In this document: positions 22,344 to 33,152 of the stretch, piece by piece
How the letters are laid out: each line of letters opens with the position of its first letter
Position numbering within the stretch: the stretch's first letter is position 1
DNA from: Novakomyces olei
Lineage: Eukaryota; Ascomycota; Novakomycetes; Novakomycetales; Novakomycetaceae
Direction: 5' to 3'
DNA length: 64,000 nucleotides
Assembly (NCBI GenBank): GCA_016906335.1
Contig: JADEYG010000007.1
Coordinates: forward strand, 1,938,001 to 2,002,000
Made by a program: the position numbers and the translations under genes
The notes under the pieces: model-generated
Seen by the model: the letters and a program-made list of their open reading frames with translations, nothing else
Told to the model about the DNA's origin: nothing
Databases searched by the model: none

Positions 22344-23624
22344 TCAATCTAATCGCGATGCTGAAGCACGCTTGCCATGAGCCACCACCTTGGCATCAAA
22401 AGCAGCACGCACAAATGGCCAAACGATCCATGCAATGATGGTAAGGAAAAAGTCAAACACCACATTGTTCATTGGACTGTTACCTGGTTGTTTTGTTAGC
22501 ACTATTTTTCTTGTCTACTTGTCTATTTTATTTCCTTTTTTTGTCTTTCTTTACATACCACGAGCCAGATTGCGGAGCAAATCGTTTTCAAGGCCATATG
22601 TAATCATAAAATCGCGTCTGTCGAAGCCCTTGAGAACCTTGAGAGCCACTGTCTCTGGCGACAATGGAATATCAGAGGCTTCTAATTCCTTGAGCACTGG
22701 CGGTTTGATACGGTTCTCCTCTATCAATCCGGGCGAAAGAATAGTGGCGGGGAAAGCCACGCTGATACGAATGCCATACGTTAAACACTCTTGGCGCAGA
22801 GTATCGGCTAGCGAGCGAAGAGCAGCTTTAGAGGCTGCATACGGTCCGTAGCCGGCGAGCCCGACAAACGCGGCGACTGAAGAAGTGAACATGATTGCAG
22901 GATCGCCTCCTTTTGGTGGTGACCGGATCATACGTTTGATTGCCGCCTGTACGTTATATATGAGTATGGAGATAACGAATGTTTAATGGCTTGATCATAT
23001 GCTTTGCATAAATAGACGAAGCATAAATAGACGAAATAAATAAATAAATAAAGCTTAGCGCGTACCTGCGCAGGATAACATGCAGAGTAATAATTGATCT
23101 TCATTTGTTGCTCAAAGATTTCTGGGTCAGCATCGACAAAAAGAGCAGGGTGCGACCCGCCTGGTATTAGTAATTAATGTTGTCTCTCACGTTTCCATAT
23201 GATTTGAAATATATTAATGCGCTTTTCCTTTCCTTGCTTCATTGAATTCATTTTATTTTAAAATTTTTATATTCCAATTATCCTTACCCGCCACGAGCAG
23301 CACACAGTCCGGAGTCTGTTCAAGATTGTAAATTGATTCATAGGCAGCCAATGGGTTTGATAAGTCTGCAGACACATAATCAACATGCTGTGTCTCTGTG
23401 ACTCGTAAATTTTGCAAATAGGCACATTGAGATTGGAGCCCCTCGACGCTACGAGCAACGATTGTAACGTTAGCACCACGTTTGACGATCTCGGCCGCAA
23501 TCGCGGATCCGAGGCCACGTGACCCGCCGGTAATTACCACATTCTAGAAATGTAAGAAATATTGGTTGCAATTTCGAATTGGTACTTTGTCCTTCCAATC
23601 ATATAAATTCGTAAACGGCCACAT
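22344..23624 (-). CDS. TSC10: 3-ketodihydrosphingosine reductase (Tsc10/KDSR)
   Basis: Five exons (23624-23586, 23543-23288, 23160-23066, 22946-22559, 22483-22344) join in phase to 305 residues. It starts MWPFTNLYDWKDKNVVITGG, with the cofactor motif TGGSRGLG of a short-chain dehydrogenase. The catalytic Ser lies in MFTSSVAAFVGLAGY and the YxxxK in YGPYAASKAAL. The last exon supplies a hydrophobic C-terminal helix (FDFFLTIIAWIVWPFVRAAF) and a basic tail, as expected for this ER membrane enzyme. It reduces 3-ketodihydrosphingosine with NADPH, the second step of sphingoid-base synthesis. Other SDRs are possible, but the N-terminal segment, C-terminal anchor and length favour KDSR. Confidence 0.9.
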
Positions 23625-23694
23625 TGGAACTGTCAACCGATAGGCAGAATCTTAATATTCAGCACTATAATATGGCATTAAATGATATGGCAAG

Positions 23695-24136
23695 TGTTGA
23701 GGAGTTGACTCTATATAACTTTTATTTAACTCTATTATTTGAAACAATCACTGTCTTCACATGAATAATTCTGTCTCTACTAACTAAAATCTACTCTAAT
23801 TTCTACATTCTGTCTCTACCAGATCTATTATTAAATAATTAAATGATATGGCAAGTGTTGAGAAGTTGGCTCTATATAACTTATATTTAACTCTATTATT
23901 TGGAACAATCACTGTCTTCACATGAATAATTCTGTCTCTACTATACTTACTGAAATCTCCTCTAATTTCTACATTCTGTCTTCACCAGATCAATTATTGA
24001 TAATATATATATATCCCTGACAGCGCCTCTGAGCCTTGGGGGGGGGGGGGGGGGGGGGACCTTTAACATTCTTTTCTACAGTCAGATAGTTAATATCAAC
24101 CGTTCGAACTTCAACATAATTTTAAATAATTCAACA
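23695..24136. mobile_element. Solo LTR, copy A, with an internally duplicated segment
   Basis: The element begins TGTTGAG and ends TTCAACA, the TG...CA ends of an LTR, and is flanked on both sides by GCAAG, a 5-bp target-site duplication. It shares most of its length with the LTR at 25453-25700. About 161 bp at its left end occur twice (second start near 23856), and the repeated block includes host flank and the GCAAG, so that duplication came after insertion. A run of 21 G lies at 24038-24058. No coding sequence remains; it is an old solo LTR of a Ty1/copia or Ty3-like retrotransposon, superfamily undetermined. Confidence 0.85.
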
Positions 24137-24526
24137 GCAAGTATGAGACTTATTATATGCATGTGACGTAAAGTATGATTTATATTTGGCCTGGCCTAGT
24201 GTTATATATATGTCATCTATGAGGGTACTGCGGGCAGAAGAAATACTGGGGATTCAGGCGTGCATGGCAAAGCTCATTCGCGATACGGGAAACTGAAAAT
24301 CATTATATCTATTACGTTTTGTAAAAGATTGAGCTTGAAGAGTGCGAGCCGTAGACTGCATCATCGGATTGGTGAATAAGGGCAGATTGACATAACAAAT
24401 CCCATTTTGTATTCAAAAATAAACTAAACCATGATGCCAATACCATACGAGTAAAATGCGAATTGCGCCAAGAATTAAACTTGGAAATGCTGCTCTTGTG
24501 AGTTGTAAATGGCAGTAAGCCCACGA
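24137..24526. other. Spacer downstream of the Gpi11/PIG-F gene
   Basis: This stretch lies between the solo LTR and the stop of the Gpi11/PIG-F gene. No gene, repeat or motif is recognised. Confidence 0.5.
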
Positions 24527-25350
24527 CTACCTCTTCGACTTTCGCTCTGGCTCGCTCCGTAAAAGTGTGTAAATGGCACCTGTAGAACCTCCTAAAGCTG
24601 CACCAGCATAAGCACCGAATACAATGGTAAGCGGCCAAGCTTGCCATTCTCGATCCCAGTCGAGAGGAATCGGGATTGCACCCAGCCAAGCGCCCAATAA
24701 GGCACCGTACGCACTCCATACCAAATCGTACTTTGTGCAAGGTGGTCCTTGCAGTGTGGGCACACGGGCCCAAGCTTGAGCGTCTGTTTTCAACGCGTAA
24801 GCTAAAGGCATTGTTACAAGCAATGCAATATGCAACGCGGCACCGACTGTATGGCGCACGTGGGTCATTAGGGGCGCTCCAAAGAGCACAAGCAAGACAT
24901 AAATTACTGCTGTGCCCAGTGGCCACGTGATGAATGCGAAAATGGCGACCTAATGTCAGTACTGATTAGGGCGCAGGCAATGATAGAATTAGAAAACAAG
25001 CAGAGACAATAAAAATCGAGACAATAGGAATAAATTATATAAATGAAATCCTCAAAAAACAAGCGCGGCACAAGACGCCGAGAAGGATGCTTTTAAGATC
25101 AAGAAGTTAACTGCGATATAGCACATACGGCAGGAGAAAATGCGATTCGGCGCGTTTTGCTGTGCAATACTAGAGCTTCACGGCCTTGAAGCCACAAGAA
25201 TTGTGCGATTACTGCGCGGAAAAGAAGACTGAAATCCGCGACGGCTGAAGGGTCATTGACAAGTGTGGTATAGGCATTAATCGGCCACTGCAGTTGTAAT
25301 AACGCAGCGGCAACTGCTGCTCCTGCGCTGGCAAACTCTTGGTTATACAT
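24527..25350 (-). CDS. GPI11: GPI-ethanolamine transferase stabilising subunit, PIG-F/Gpi11
   Basis: Two exons (25350-25129, 24949-24527) give 214 residues. The protein is largely hydrophobic, with about six transmembrane segments. It carries the family hallmark WSAYGALLGAWLGAIPIPLDWDREWQAWPL near the C-terminus (residues quoted here in part: GAWLGAIPIPLDWDR). PIG-F/Gpi11 sits in the ER membrane and partners with the ethanolamine-phosphate transferases Gpi13 and Gpi7/Las21 that complete the GPI anchor. The start at MYNQEF is the only in-frame ATG; upstream in-frame sequence lacks ATG. A short basic tail (RSEPERKSKR) ends the protein, a possible ER-retention signal. Confidence 0.9.
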
Positions 25351-25452
25351 AGAGCCAGCCGATTTACCTGCACCGCTCACACAGATGTAAAATATAAAAT
25401 GAAGGAAGCAAGATCATTGCAATATATATTATTACATTTTAAAAATTATTTA

Positions 25453-25700
25453 TGTTGAGAAATTGACTCTATATAACTTTTTTAATATTATTTCTTTGAA
25501 ATAACTCTGTCTTTTACATGGGGATATTTCTGTCTCTACATTTACTCATTGAAATCTCCCCTAAATCCTACATTATTGAATAATAATATATATATATCCC
25601 TAATCGCGCCTCTGAGCTTTGGGGGCCTTTATCATTCTTTTCTACATTCAGATAGTTAATATCAACCGTTCGACTTCAAAATAATTTTAATAGTTCAACA
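25453..25700. mobile_element. Solo LTR, copy B
   Basis: A 248-bp element runs from TGTTGAG to TTCAACA and is flanked by ATTTA on both sides, a 5-bp target-site duplication. It is related along its length to the LTR at 23695-24136, without the extra duplicated block or the long G run. It lies in the promoter region between the divergent Gpi11/PIG-F and Yar1-like genes. Internal parts of the element are absent; clear divergence from copy A suggests it is not recent. Confidence 0.88.
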
Positions 25701-25796
25701 ATTTATTTATTTATCTATTTATTTATTTATTTATCTATGGTTTAATCAATATTTTTCTTGAGATTAAACTTAAAGGCCGTCCGGTTTTCTTAAAAA

Positions 25797-26321
25797 ATGG
25801 ACGAGGACGATTTTCGGTACGCCGCTCGCACGGGTGACCTTGAAGACGTGCAGTTGTTTATTAGTGATGCAAAAGCGGAACTTTTGCCAGATCGAATTGC
25901 TGCCACTGACGAGAATGGCAATACTGCGCTTCATATGGCCGCCGCTAACGGCCACGCAGGTAAAATCTTTAGATAAAGCAAATTTGATGTGAATGACGAG
26001 CTTACTCTAGACATTGTGGACGCGATTTTGGACTCTTTAAGAAATGAACAAAAGGCCGCTGCCTTGGCTGCACAAAACAGTTCCGGTAATACAGCAGCTC
26101 ACTGGGCCGCCCTCAATGGTGCATTGCCGGTAGTGCAATTGTTAGTACGTGCTGGGGCAGATACAGCGCTGCGGAATAAAGCAGGCCGAAGCGTAACAGG
26201 GGAGGCAGATGCTCACGGTAAACAGGACGTTTGTTCGTGGCTTTTGGATTATTTTACGAGCACGAGTGCTGGTGAGGACGCTCAAGAGGAAGAGGCCTCT
26301 GACAGTTTTGCCGAGCCTTAG
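25797..26321 (+). CDS. Ankyrin-repeat protein, Yar1-like
   Basis: Two exons (25797-25959, 26011-26321) give 157 residues. It has three ankyrin units: YAARTGDLEDVQLFI, NGNTALHMAAANGHA-DIVDAIL across the splice and SGNTAAHWAALNGALPVVQLL with GADTALRNKAGRS. A single helix (KQDVCSWLLDYF) and an acidic tail (EDAQEEEASDSFAEP) follow. Length and layout match yeast Yar1, the chaperone that holds uS3 (Rps3) before assembly into pre-40S subunits. Ankyrin proteins are hard to assign by eye, so the Yar1 identity is probable rather than certain. The 51-bp intron splits a repeat. Confidence 0.75.
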
Positions 26322-26962
26322 ATCGTGGCCTGTCCTTCTTGATACCCCGCATTACCCCACTGTACTCTGCATTAGCATCTCTTGAGCAATCGGCCCTGCA
26401 GGGCTTGTAATTGTGATAGTAATGTATATTCCTACGCTACTCTATGATCTAAATAAATATTCGCATCATCCTGATGATCGCCCGTAAGCAACCGGTTTTA
26501 TGCTTTGACTTGTGCTATGCTTATCATATTTCGCAGTCGAGTTTGCTCTTGATGATGATGCCTTACAGTGTTATAAATACCAGTTGTAAACAGTGTTGAA
26601 AATGAAATAAAATTAATTAGCTAAATACAGAGGCAAAACTGAACGACACACTGCTAAACAAAAAAAGCAAGTATTGATCAGAGCGGGAATGTATTACGTG
26701 CACGGTTACGAGCCAAGAGAATGCCGGTATTGTGTAGATACTGCGTCAGCACCATACAAATAAATAAAGGGGTACGGCGTGATGCAGGCCAAGAAGGCCT
26801 TGGTTGGAAACTCCACCGCAAAATCCCGCTCTACATTCTTGACAAAACAAGCAGGCATTCTGAAAATTTTGCCTGTAATTCTGCACACAAAGCTGCAATA
26901 TAGAGACCTGTTCGTATTCTTGTAAAGGTCGTCCAAAATAACCAAAAGATCAAGACAGTCTC
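26322..26962. other. Convergent spacer, nothing recognised
   Basis: This 641-bp region separates the 3' ends of the Yar1-like and Ubc7 genes. Small open frames on both strands at 26706-26945 have no family features and overlap each other, so they are not called. Confidence 0.5.
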
Positions 26963-27585
26963 CTACTCGATACCCAACGTTTTGCGCACATTCTGGCGGA
27001 CAATACGATTGTATTCCTGTCGATTATCGCGCCATACTTTACACGCGTCAATATTGGCCCCACTCTCATCGTTTGGCTCTGCCAGCATACTCATTACAGA
27101 GATAAGGATCTTCTCCACGCTCTGAATCGGTGACCAGCGTTCAGACGCCAACTCGTACATGTTTGGGTCATCGCCGGGTGCATGAAGAATGGAGATGCAT
27201 ACAGTGCCGTCGGGGTATACGTTGGGGTGAAACATTTCGCATTCGAATTTCATAGTGGGCGGATTGAGGGGGTAGTCCTCGATAATTAGACGATAAAACA
27301 AGAATAAAATCACGTAAATAATGGAAACAAGACGATGAATGTACCTTTGGAAACGACAAAATTGCAGGAAACACGCCATTTTCAAAGGGGCTGCCTTCAG
27401 GCCCGCTGATTAGTGCTTCCCAAGTGAAAAAGTCGTCCTCGTCTATGGGACCCGCAGTAATGCCCTCGGGAGGGCTGCTTGAAAGCTTCAAAGGTCAGTG
27501 TACGCAAACATCAACGGCTACAAACCTCTTTGTATTCCTTAAGCAGCCTTCTCGAGGCTAAAGGGCTGCCGTTCTTCGCCGGCAT
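26963..27585 (-). CDS. UBC7: Ubiquitin-conjugating enzyme E2, Ubc7/UBE2G2 type
   Basis: Three exons (27585-27526, 27485-27345, 27277-26963) yield 171 residues. The E2 fold opens [18 protein letters not shown] and has [16 protein letters not shown] and [16 protein letters not shown], with catalytic Cys near residue 94. It is followed directly by [17 protein letters not shown], the acidic loop that marks the Ubc7/UBE2G class, and [16 protein letters not shown]. In yeast this E2 works with Hrd1 and Doa10 in ER-associated degradation. The first intron is 40 bp. The hydrophobic KTLGIE end is typical. No missing residues were noticed. Confidence 0.95.
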
Positions 27586-27917
27586 ATTTACGGTTGCGAG
27601 CCTGGGAGCCGGTCAAACCACACCGAGCTGCTGTCTGTGTATAATAATATCGCAATATCAATTGTACTATATACGAATATCTCTTATTTATAATATACGG
27701 CACAGCTATTAGACTGGCATCTATCTACTATTTGTAGCCATAATTTAAACGGCGTTTCAAGACAAGTGTACCGTCTTGCGACTGATTCTGTGCCGCTAAC
27801 GCCATTGTAAACGAAATGGACGTTAGAAATTGTACTATTCTGTGGCAATGGAATCCAGCAGCGTTTTGTCCACGATACGTCCTTTCACAATTAATTAATT
27901 AATTAATTAATTGATTG

Positions 27918-28005
<88 letters not shown>

Positions 28006-28355
28006 TTCATTTGTTTATTTGTTTATTTATAATTATTTATTATGTATGGCCTTACATTCAAAATAAATGTAATTTGAACGATAAATCATTGGACACAACA
28101 ATCTAAATAAGGGCACAACCAGTTACAAACAAATCAGTCTGCCTGCCTTTAGGCTCGCGGCAAAAGGCTCAAATTTATTTGCCATTTTCGACTTGGCGTT
28201 CTTATGTCTGGATAGCCCAGCATCGACGCGTTAAACTCACACGATTCTTTTCAAGATTCAACCCGAAGCTTTGACCCGGTTTAGACAGTGCCTTTTCTAT
28301 TACTGGTCCTGTTTATATATATACCTTTGCTTTAGTCTTGTCTGCTCAGAAGGCT
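27586..28355. promoter_or_regulatory. Divergent promoter region, UBC7 and MOB1
   Basis: This 770-bp space lies between two outward-facing start codons. Its centre is an (ATTT)n microsatellite listed separately. A pyrimidine-rich TATATATATACC element lies about 45 bp upstream of the MOB1 start. No telo-box is seen. Confidence 0.5.
27920..28030. repeat. (ATTT)n microsatellite
   Basis: About 28 tetranucleotide copies, the last few degenerating to TTTG units, preceded by (ATTA)n at about 27887-27912. The open frame LFIYLFIYL across it is a repeat artefact. Confidence 0.97.
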
Positions 28356-29393
28356 ATGTCTTTCTTCCGTTCTATCGGTCGGGTCTCCCGGAAGAAAAAT
28401 ACGCAGCAGCAACAGCAGCAGCAGCAACGGCCTTCGTCTCCTAAAAAGCAGCCACAGCCTCTTTCTTTAACACAATTATCGCTCAATGGCAATGATAGTT
28501 CCTCGGAAAACACACAATCCTCACTAAGACTGGGCGGAGGGCGAAACGCACAAGCACAGCAACGGGCGGGCGGATCAACGCGTCCAGGGCCAGTGCCTAT
28601 TTACTTGTGTGCGCCTTACTGCCGTGCTCAACTAGTAAAAGGATCATTTGCTACGATTGTCCAGTTGCCAAAGTATATATCAATCAACGAATGGCTGGCT
28701 CTTAATGGTAGGTCTTTGCATGTGTTTATTCCTCTGAGTTTTGCCTTTATCTTACTCTGTTTTGTCTTTGGCTCGCTTCCAGCTTTACCCATACATTTTC
28801 TCTTTTGCCATTCTAGTTTCCGCTTAGCCTTTCCACATTTAAATTTTATTGATCAATGAAACTTACAATTATAGTCATGGAGTTTTTTGCATACTTGAAC
28901 GAGCTTTATGGCGTTGTAAGTGAGACTTGTACACCATCAACATGCCCAACAATGTCAGCTGGATACAGGTGAGTCAGAATTCAGGGGTGTGTCTCTTTAT
29001 TAATGCAAAAATAGGATGGATTATGCTTGGCTGGACAGTCAACGTAAACAGGTCCGGCTACCGGCTCAGCAATACGTGGAGTACGTGCTAGCTTGGATCA
29101 ACAATCGGCTAGCGGACCGGACCATCTTCCCTACAAAAGCAGGAAAGGACTTCCCACCAGCTTTCCAGAGCGTTGTCCGGTCAATTTATAAGCAGTTATT
29201 TCGGATTTTTGCACATTTGTATCACGCACATTTTATTGAGCTTGTACAGCTCGGCTTGGAAGCGCATTTCAATTCTTTCTTTGCGCATCATATAAGTTTT
29301 GGAAAGGAATTTGAGCTTTTGGATCGGGGAGACATGGAACCTTTAATGGATCTTATCACAATGATGGAGCAGAACGGAAATATCATGCAGTGA
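28356..29393 (+). CDS. MOB1: Mob1-family kinase activator
   Basis: Three exons (28356-28707, 28875-28968, 29015-29393) give 274 residues. A low-complexity N-terminal extension (poly-Gln, Ser/Pro rich, about 85 residues) precedes the Mob/phocein domain: KGSFATIVQLPKYISINEWLALN, FFAYLNELYGVVSE, the zinc site CTPSTCPTMSAG, QQYVEYVLAWINNRL, FPPAFQSVVRSIYKQLFRIFAHLYHAH and HISFGKEFELLD. The zinc ligands (two Cys, HxxxH) are intact. Mob1 activates NDR/LATS-family kinases such as Dbf2 or Sid2 in mitotic exit and septation; a Mob2 or phocein-like role cannot be excluded. Confidence 0.92.
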
Positions 29394-29883
29394 ACGGTTA
29401 GGGGCAAATAAAGAACAAATAATAAATGTAAGTTGTCCAGGAGGATGAAATAGTGGGAAACAGGGGTTGTGTCATTCATTTATAACAAGCTTTAAACGTG
29501 CGGCATATACGAGGAGACCAAGTACTGGGAATATAGCAAAGGTATTTGACCCAATTGGATGGCTTTCCGAGCAAAAATTCGGAAAGCACTCGCAAAGTGC
29601 CCCCTATTCATTTGGCACTTTGTTCCTTTTAATGGGCAAGTTGCCCATATGAGGCAAGTACATATTTAAATTTTTACGAAAATTGTGATGCTTTTGCATA
29701 GCCAATTATCAACAATTGAATAGACCTCTTAAGAGAATTCAAGTTTTTAATATTCAAATTTAGAGCATTAGTGATTAATGACGAACTCTAAGCGTGCTTT
29801 TCTATTTCCAAGTTGTAGTTTAAAGCCAACTTTGGAATGTACCGTACTTTCTCTTGATTTGACTTCTATTCCACATGTAATCC
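29394..29883. other. Convergent spacer with clustered perfect hairpins
   Basis: This region lies between the MOB1 and cytochrome b5 reductase 3' ends. At 29563-29648 four perfect inverted repeats are packed into 86 bp: CTTTCCGA/TCGGAAAG, GCACT/AGTGC, AAAGTGCC/GGCACTTT and ATGGGCAA-G-TTGCCCAT. The second and third overlap and are therefore alternative folds. Elsewhere the spacer is plain AT-rich sequence. Confidence 0.7.
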
Positions 29884-31241
29884 TTAAAATGCAAACACCT
29901 GATCATCCACTTTACTCAAAGGCTTTGCCTTGTCAAAGCCCAGAGTATGTGTATGCTTCTTCAAGGCGCTGATCATAGGAGGCGGCCCACAAAGTAACAC
30001 CTTTACAGTCTGAGAGGGCGCGGGGCAATGCTTTTGAATGATCTCTGGAGTAACAAATCCAACGCTGCCTTCCCAATTTTCAGGCGGATTATTAAGTACA
30101 TAGTGCACCTTTAGACGCGGATCTTGCTTCGCCAGCTCGTCAATTTCTTCCTTCAATAAGATATCGTCCTCGTTTACATTTGCGTAAACGAGATGGCAAA
30201 GCGTCGTATCGCTCGGGTTTGAAAGTACAGCTCTAATGATCTGGAGCATGGGAGTTATACCAGTGCCACCAGCGATCATTCCAAATTCATGCACCAGTCC
30301 CGGCTTATACAACATTTGGCCTTTGGGTCCTTTGACACGAATCGTCTCTCCCACTTTGAGGTTCGCAATATGGCGAGAAATGTTGCCGGTGGGATAAGCT
30401 TTAACCAGCAAGTCAAAATAGCCTTTATCACGGTCGGATGAGATGGGAGTGTAACTGCGGGCAATGTCTTTTCCGTCCACTGTAGCCTGCACTGTGATAT
30501 GCTGACCGATCGGAAGCCCCAAGATATGATTTGCCGATGGCAGTCGGAAGCGGTAGCTGCGAGTCTTGTTAGCCCAGAAATTCAAAGCGAAAATTAAGCA
30601 GCCAGAGAAAGAAGGTAGAGATAGAGTTGAAGACTATAACTAGAAAAAAATTAAATGTTAAAAAGATATCGAGTTTAAGTGTCAAAGCAATGTAGAGTTC
30701 ACAAAGTTCAGTAGAATTTTGTGGAAGCGAAAACCGCGATTAGACAAAGATATATTTTATCAAGGTATCGAGTATAGTAGGAACAACACGGCAAGAAAGG
30801 GGTATAGTATATCCAATTGCACATTAAGCAGGAAGCTTTGGTGCAGTAGAACCAAATCGTGCTCCAAAATTAAAGGAGACAAGGAAAACAATTTGTAGAA
30901 TAAAAAATTAAAAAAAAAAATAGAGATGATAAAAAGCAATAGGGTATGTACGTACATTGCCGTATTGTGAGTAACGGGAATAATATCCGACAGCTCAAAA
31001 GATTTAAAGGTGTCGCTGTCAAGCGCACGCACGGTGCCTTCAATATTAGCATTGCAGAGAGGTAACGGGTTTGATTCTTACGTCCGCGGAAAATGCGAAT
31101 TCCAGCGAGAAGTGCTGTGAGCGGCAGCGAGTAAAGCAGCCAATCAGGACGTGTAAGCGCTGTGCCCAAAATAATAAGCGCTGAAGGGATTATTAGTCCA
31201 TGGAGCGGGGTGCTGAGGAGAGCCTGGCCTTTTTTAGCCAT
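29884..31241 (-). CDS. CBR1: NADH-cytochrome b5 reductase
   Basis: Three exons (31241-31082, 31037-30956, 30556-29884) give 304 residues. An N-terminal membrane anchor ([18 protein letters not shown] then [15 protein letters not shown]) is followed by the flavoprotein core. The splice at 30956/30556 rebuilds HNTAIYRFRLP, the conserved start of the FAD domain. FAD motif RSYTPISS, the KGPKGQM segment, NADH motif [18 protein letters not shown] and the aromatic C-terminus VFAF are all present. It passes electrons from NADH to cytochrome b5 for fatty-acid desaturation and sterol synthesis. Two predicted membrane spans favour an ER or outer mitochondrial Cbr1 over intermembrane-space Mcr1. The 399-bp second intron is long for this genome. 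Confidence 0.95.
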
Positions 31242-31824
31242 TATCGACGTGGAGCCGTACGGGTTTTCGCTGCAAGTGAACTGCGCTTGGAACGAATTAA
31301 TACTTTTGATTTTTATCAGTTTAAATATAAAACCGAGTAGATTGGATTTATATATGAATAAATAAATATATTCTTCATTTTATTTACAAGGCAAACTATT
31401 TATCGCATCCAAAATACGATAATTTATGGGAGTCTGTCGGAATCTAGTGGTCGGAATTGTATTAATTCCAAACCTATGAGAAATTATTATGATTAAACAA
31501 TAGACAATAAAATAATAATGGAAAATAGAATAATAGGAAGAATAAAATACGAGATAGATTGGCCTTATTAATTGATTATATTATGCTTTTACAGAATAGA
31601 GGGTTGCAAGATCAAGTGCTGAAAGCGCATGCTCAAGTGCGAGACGGCTGTCTACAATAAAAGATTCTGGTTCAGGCACAATTCTTAGTTTGCGGAACTA
31701 TTTACACTGTCACGCACATTGTCTGGAGAATATTATTCTTTAGCGCAATCTACTTCAAAACACGCTGATTGAATGATATACACACCAGCCGCCCAGTGCA
31801 AACGTTCATTATGCTATTTTGAAT
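31242..31824. other. Spacer upstream of the cytochrome b5 reductase gene
   Basis: This AT-rich stretch lies between the CBR1 start and the uL1 stop, both on the minus strand. No gene, telo-box or notable repeat is seen. Confidence 0.5.
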
Positions 31825-32515
31825 CTAATACAGCCGGTGGGGTTTGCCCATTGTAGTCTTAATGACGAGCGAGTTTACGTTCTGCCAGCCCTTCTTCAAA
31901 AGTGACACAAGGAAGTTTACAGCCAACATGATGTTGGCTACAAGTTCATCCTGGGTCATCTCAACATGTCCGATGGCGACACCAAGGCACAGAACCTTCT
32001 TGAGCTGGAACTTGATGGTTGCCTTGACCTCGTCAACCTTTTGCTGCAAATCATCAGCGTGTGAAACAGGGGTGGGGAATTTGCCGGCCTTTGAAAGGCC
32101 AGGTCCGAGCAAACGCGGAATCTGGCGGATGAGTACTTCAGACGCGAGGAAGGCGTCGTATTTCTTTGCCAGCTTCTTCACCAGCTTCTTGTTCTTGTTG
32201 AGCTTCTTCAAGTCATCGACAGACATGCCGTCAACACCGAGATGCTTGGCGCGGTCGAGGTCGTGCTGGTCACCAAGCACACAGATAGACATCTGTGGGC
32301 GAGGGATTGTGGGCATCTTGATAGTGCCGGAGAAACGCTTGTCACGTTGTGGGTCATAAGCCTTTAGACCAATTTGCAATTCTACCGTTTCCCGAAAGTT
32401 GCGCTTTTTCTGATCATTGAACTCCAAAATATCGGAGACGTGCCCGCGCACATCAGATGAAGTGATTTTGCTATAAAGTTAGTGTCAAGTCTTGGAGCAC
32501 TTGGACTCACCTCAT
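31825..32515 (-). CDS. RPL1: 60S ribosomal protein uL1 (L10a/Rpl1)
   Basis: Two exons (32515-32511, 32470-31825) give 216 residues, close to yeast Rpl1 (217). The first exon is only 5 nt (ATGAG); splicing across a 40-bp intron completes [12 protein letters not shown]. The body has [53 protein letters not shown] and [14 protein letters not shown], the conserved eukaryotic uL1 features. uL1 forms the mobile L1 stalk that releases deacylated tRNA from the E site. A telo-box lies 78 bp upstream of the start. Confidence 0.98.
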
Positions 32516-33152
32516 TGTGGCACTCGGTGTTTAGTGAAACGCTCAGTCTAATGTTTGGCCTCTAACCAAGACTCATGAGCGTGACTATACATTTACCCTA
32601 CCCTAAAATGTGTCTCTGGTATTTGTGGTATATTCATAGTAAGCGCGGTCTGTGTAATATGTTGGCTATAACATACTGCATAGCTGCGATTATTATTGGC
32701 GACAAAAAAATTCCCAGGCTTTTGTATGGCAAAGCTTAAATATAGATCTATAGTGCAATGATTAGGAAGCTGGGTCCTTGGACTTATAGCAATTCATACA
32801 ATGAGTATGAGCTAGACTGAAATATGTACTTGCATTATTAAATGCAAAAAGCTGAAATAACCTTTTTCTTGAACCTCGATTTCCATTCGGTTACCTAATA
32901 AGAATTCGGCTTTTGTTTAATTTCATCGTCGGGAGATTGATGGCTTTGCGGGACGCGTTAGCCGAGATCTCGATTAATACTCGTAAAGGAGCGAATATTG
33001 AAAAAAAAAGGGGTACGATAGTAGGAAAACGATAAGAAATACCAGGCAGTAGGCTTTTATAGGAGAACACTATTATAAGAATAAATGAATAAATGAATAA
33101 ATGAATATTATATACAAAAAAAGCACGTTAAACAGCGCCGGCATATCGGCGA
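32516..33152. promoter_or_regulatory. Divergent promoter region, uL1 and Stealth-family gene
   Basis: This 637-bp space lies between outward-facing start codons. The telo-box at 32593-32608 is close to uL1. A short (GAATAAAT)n run occurs near 33080-33105, resembling the minisatellite at 12231. No gene is visible. Confidence 0.55.
32593..32608. promoter_or_regulatory. Telo-box upstream of uL1
   Basis: TTACCCTACCCTAAAA contains two CCCTA cores, 78 bp upstream of the uL1 start codon, a spacing similar to that of the uL2 and eS30 copies. Confidence 0.6.
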
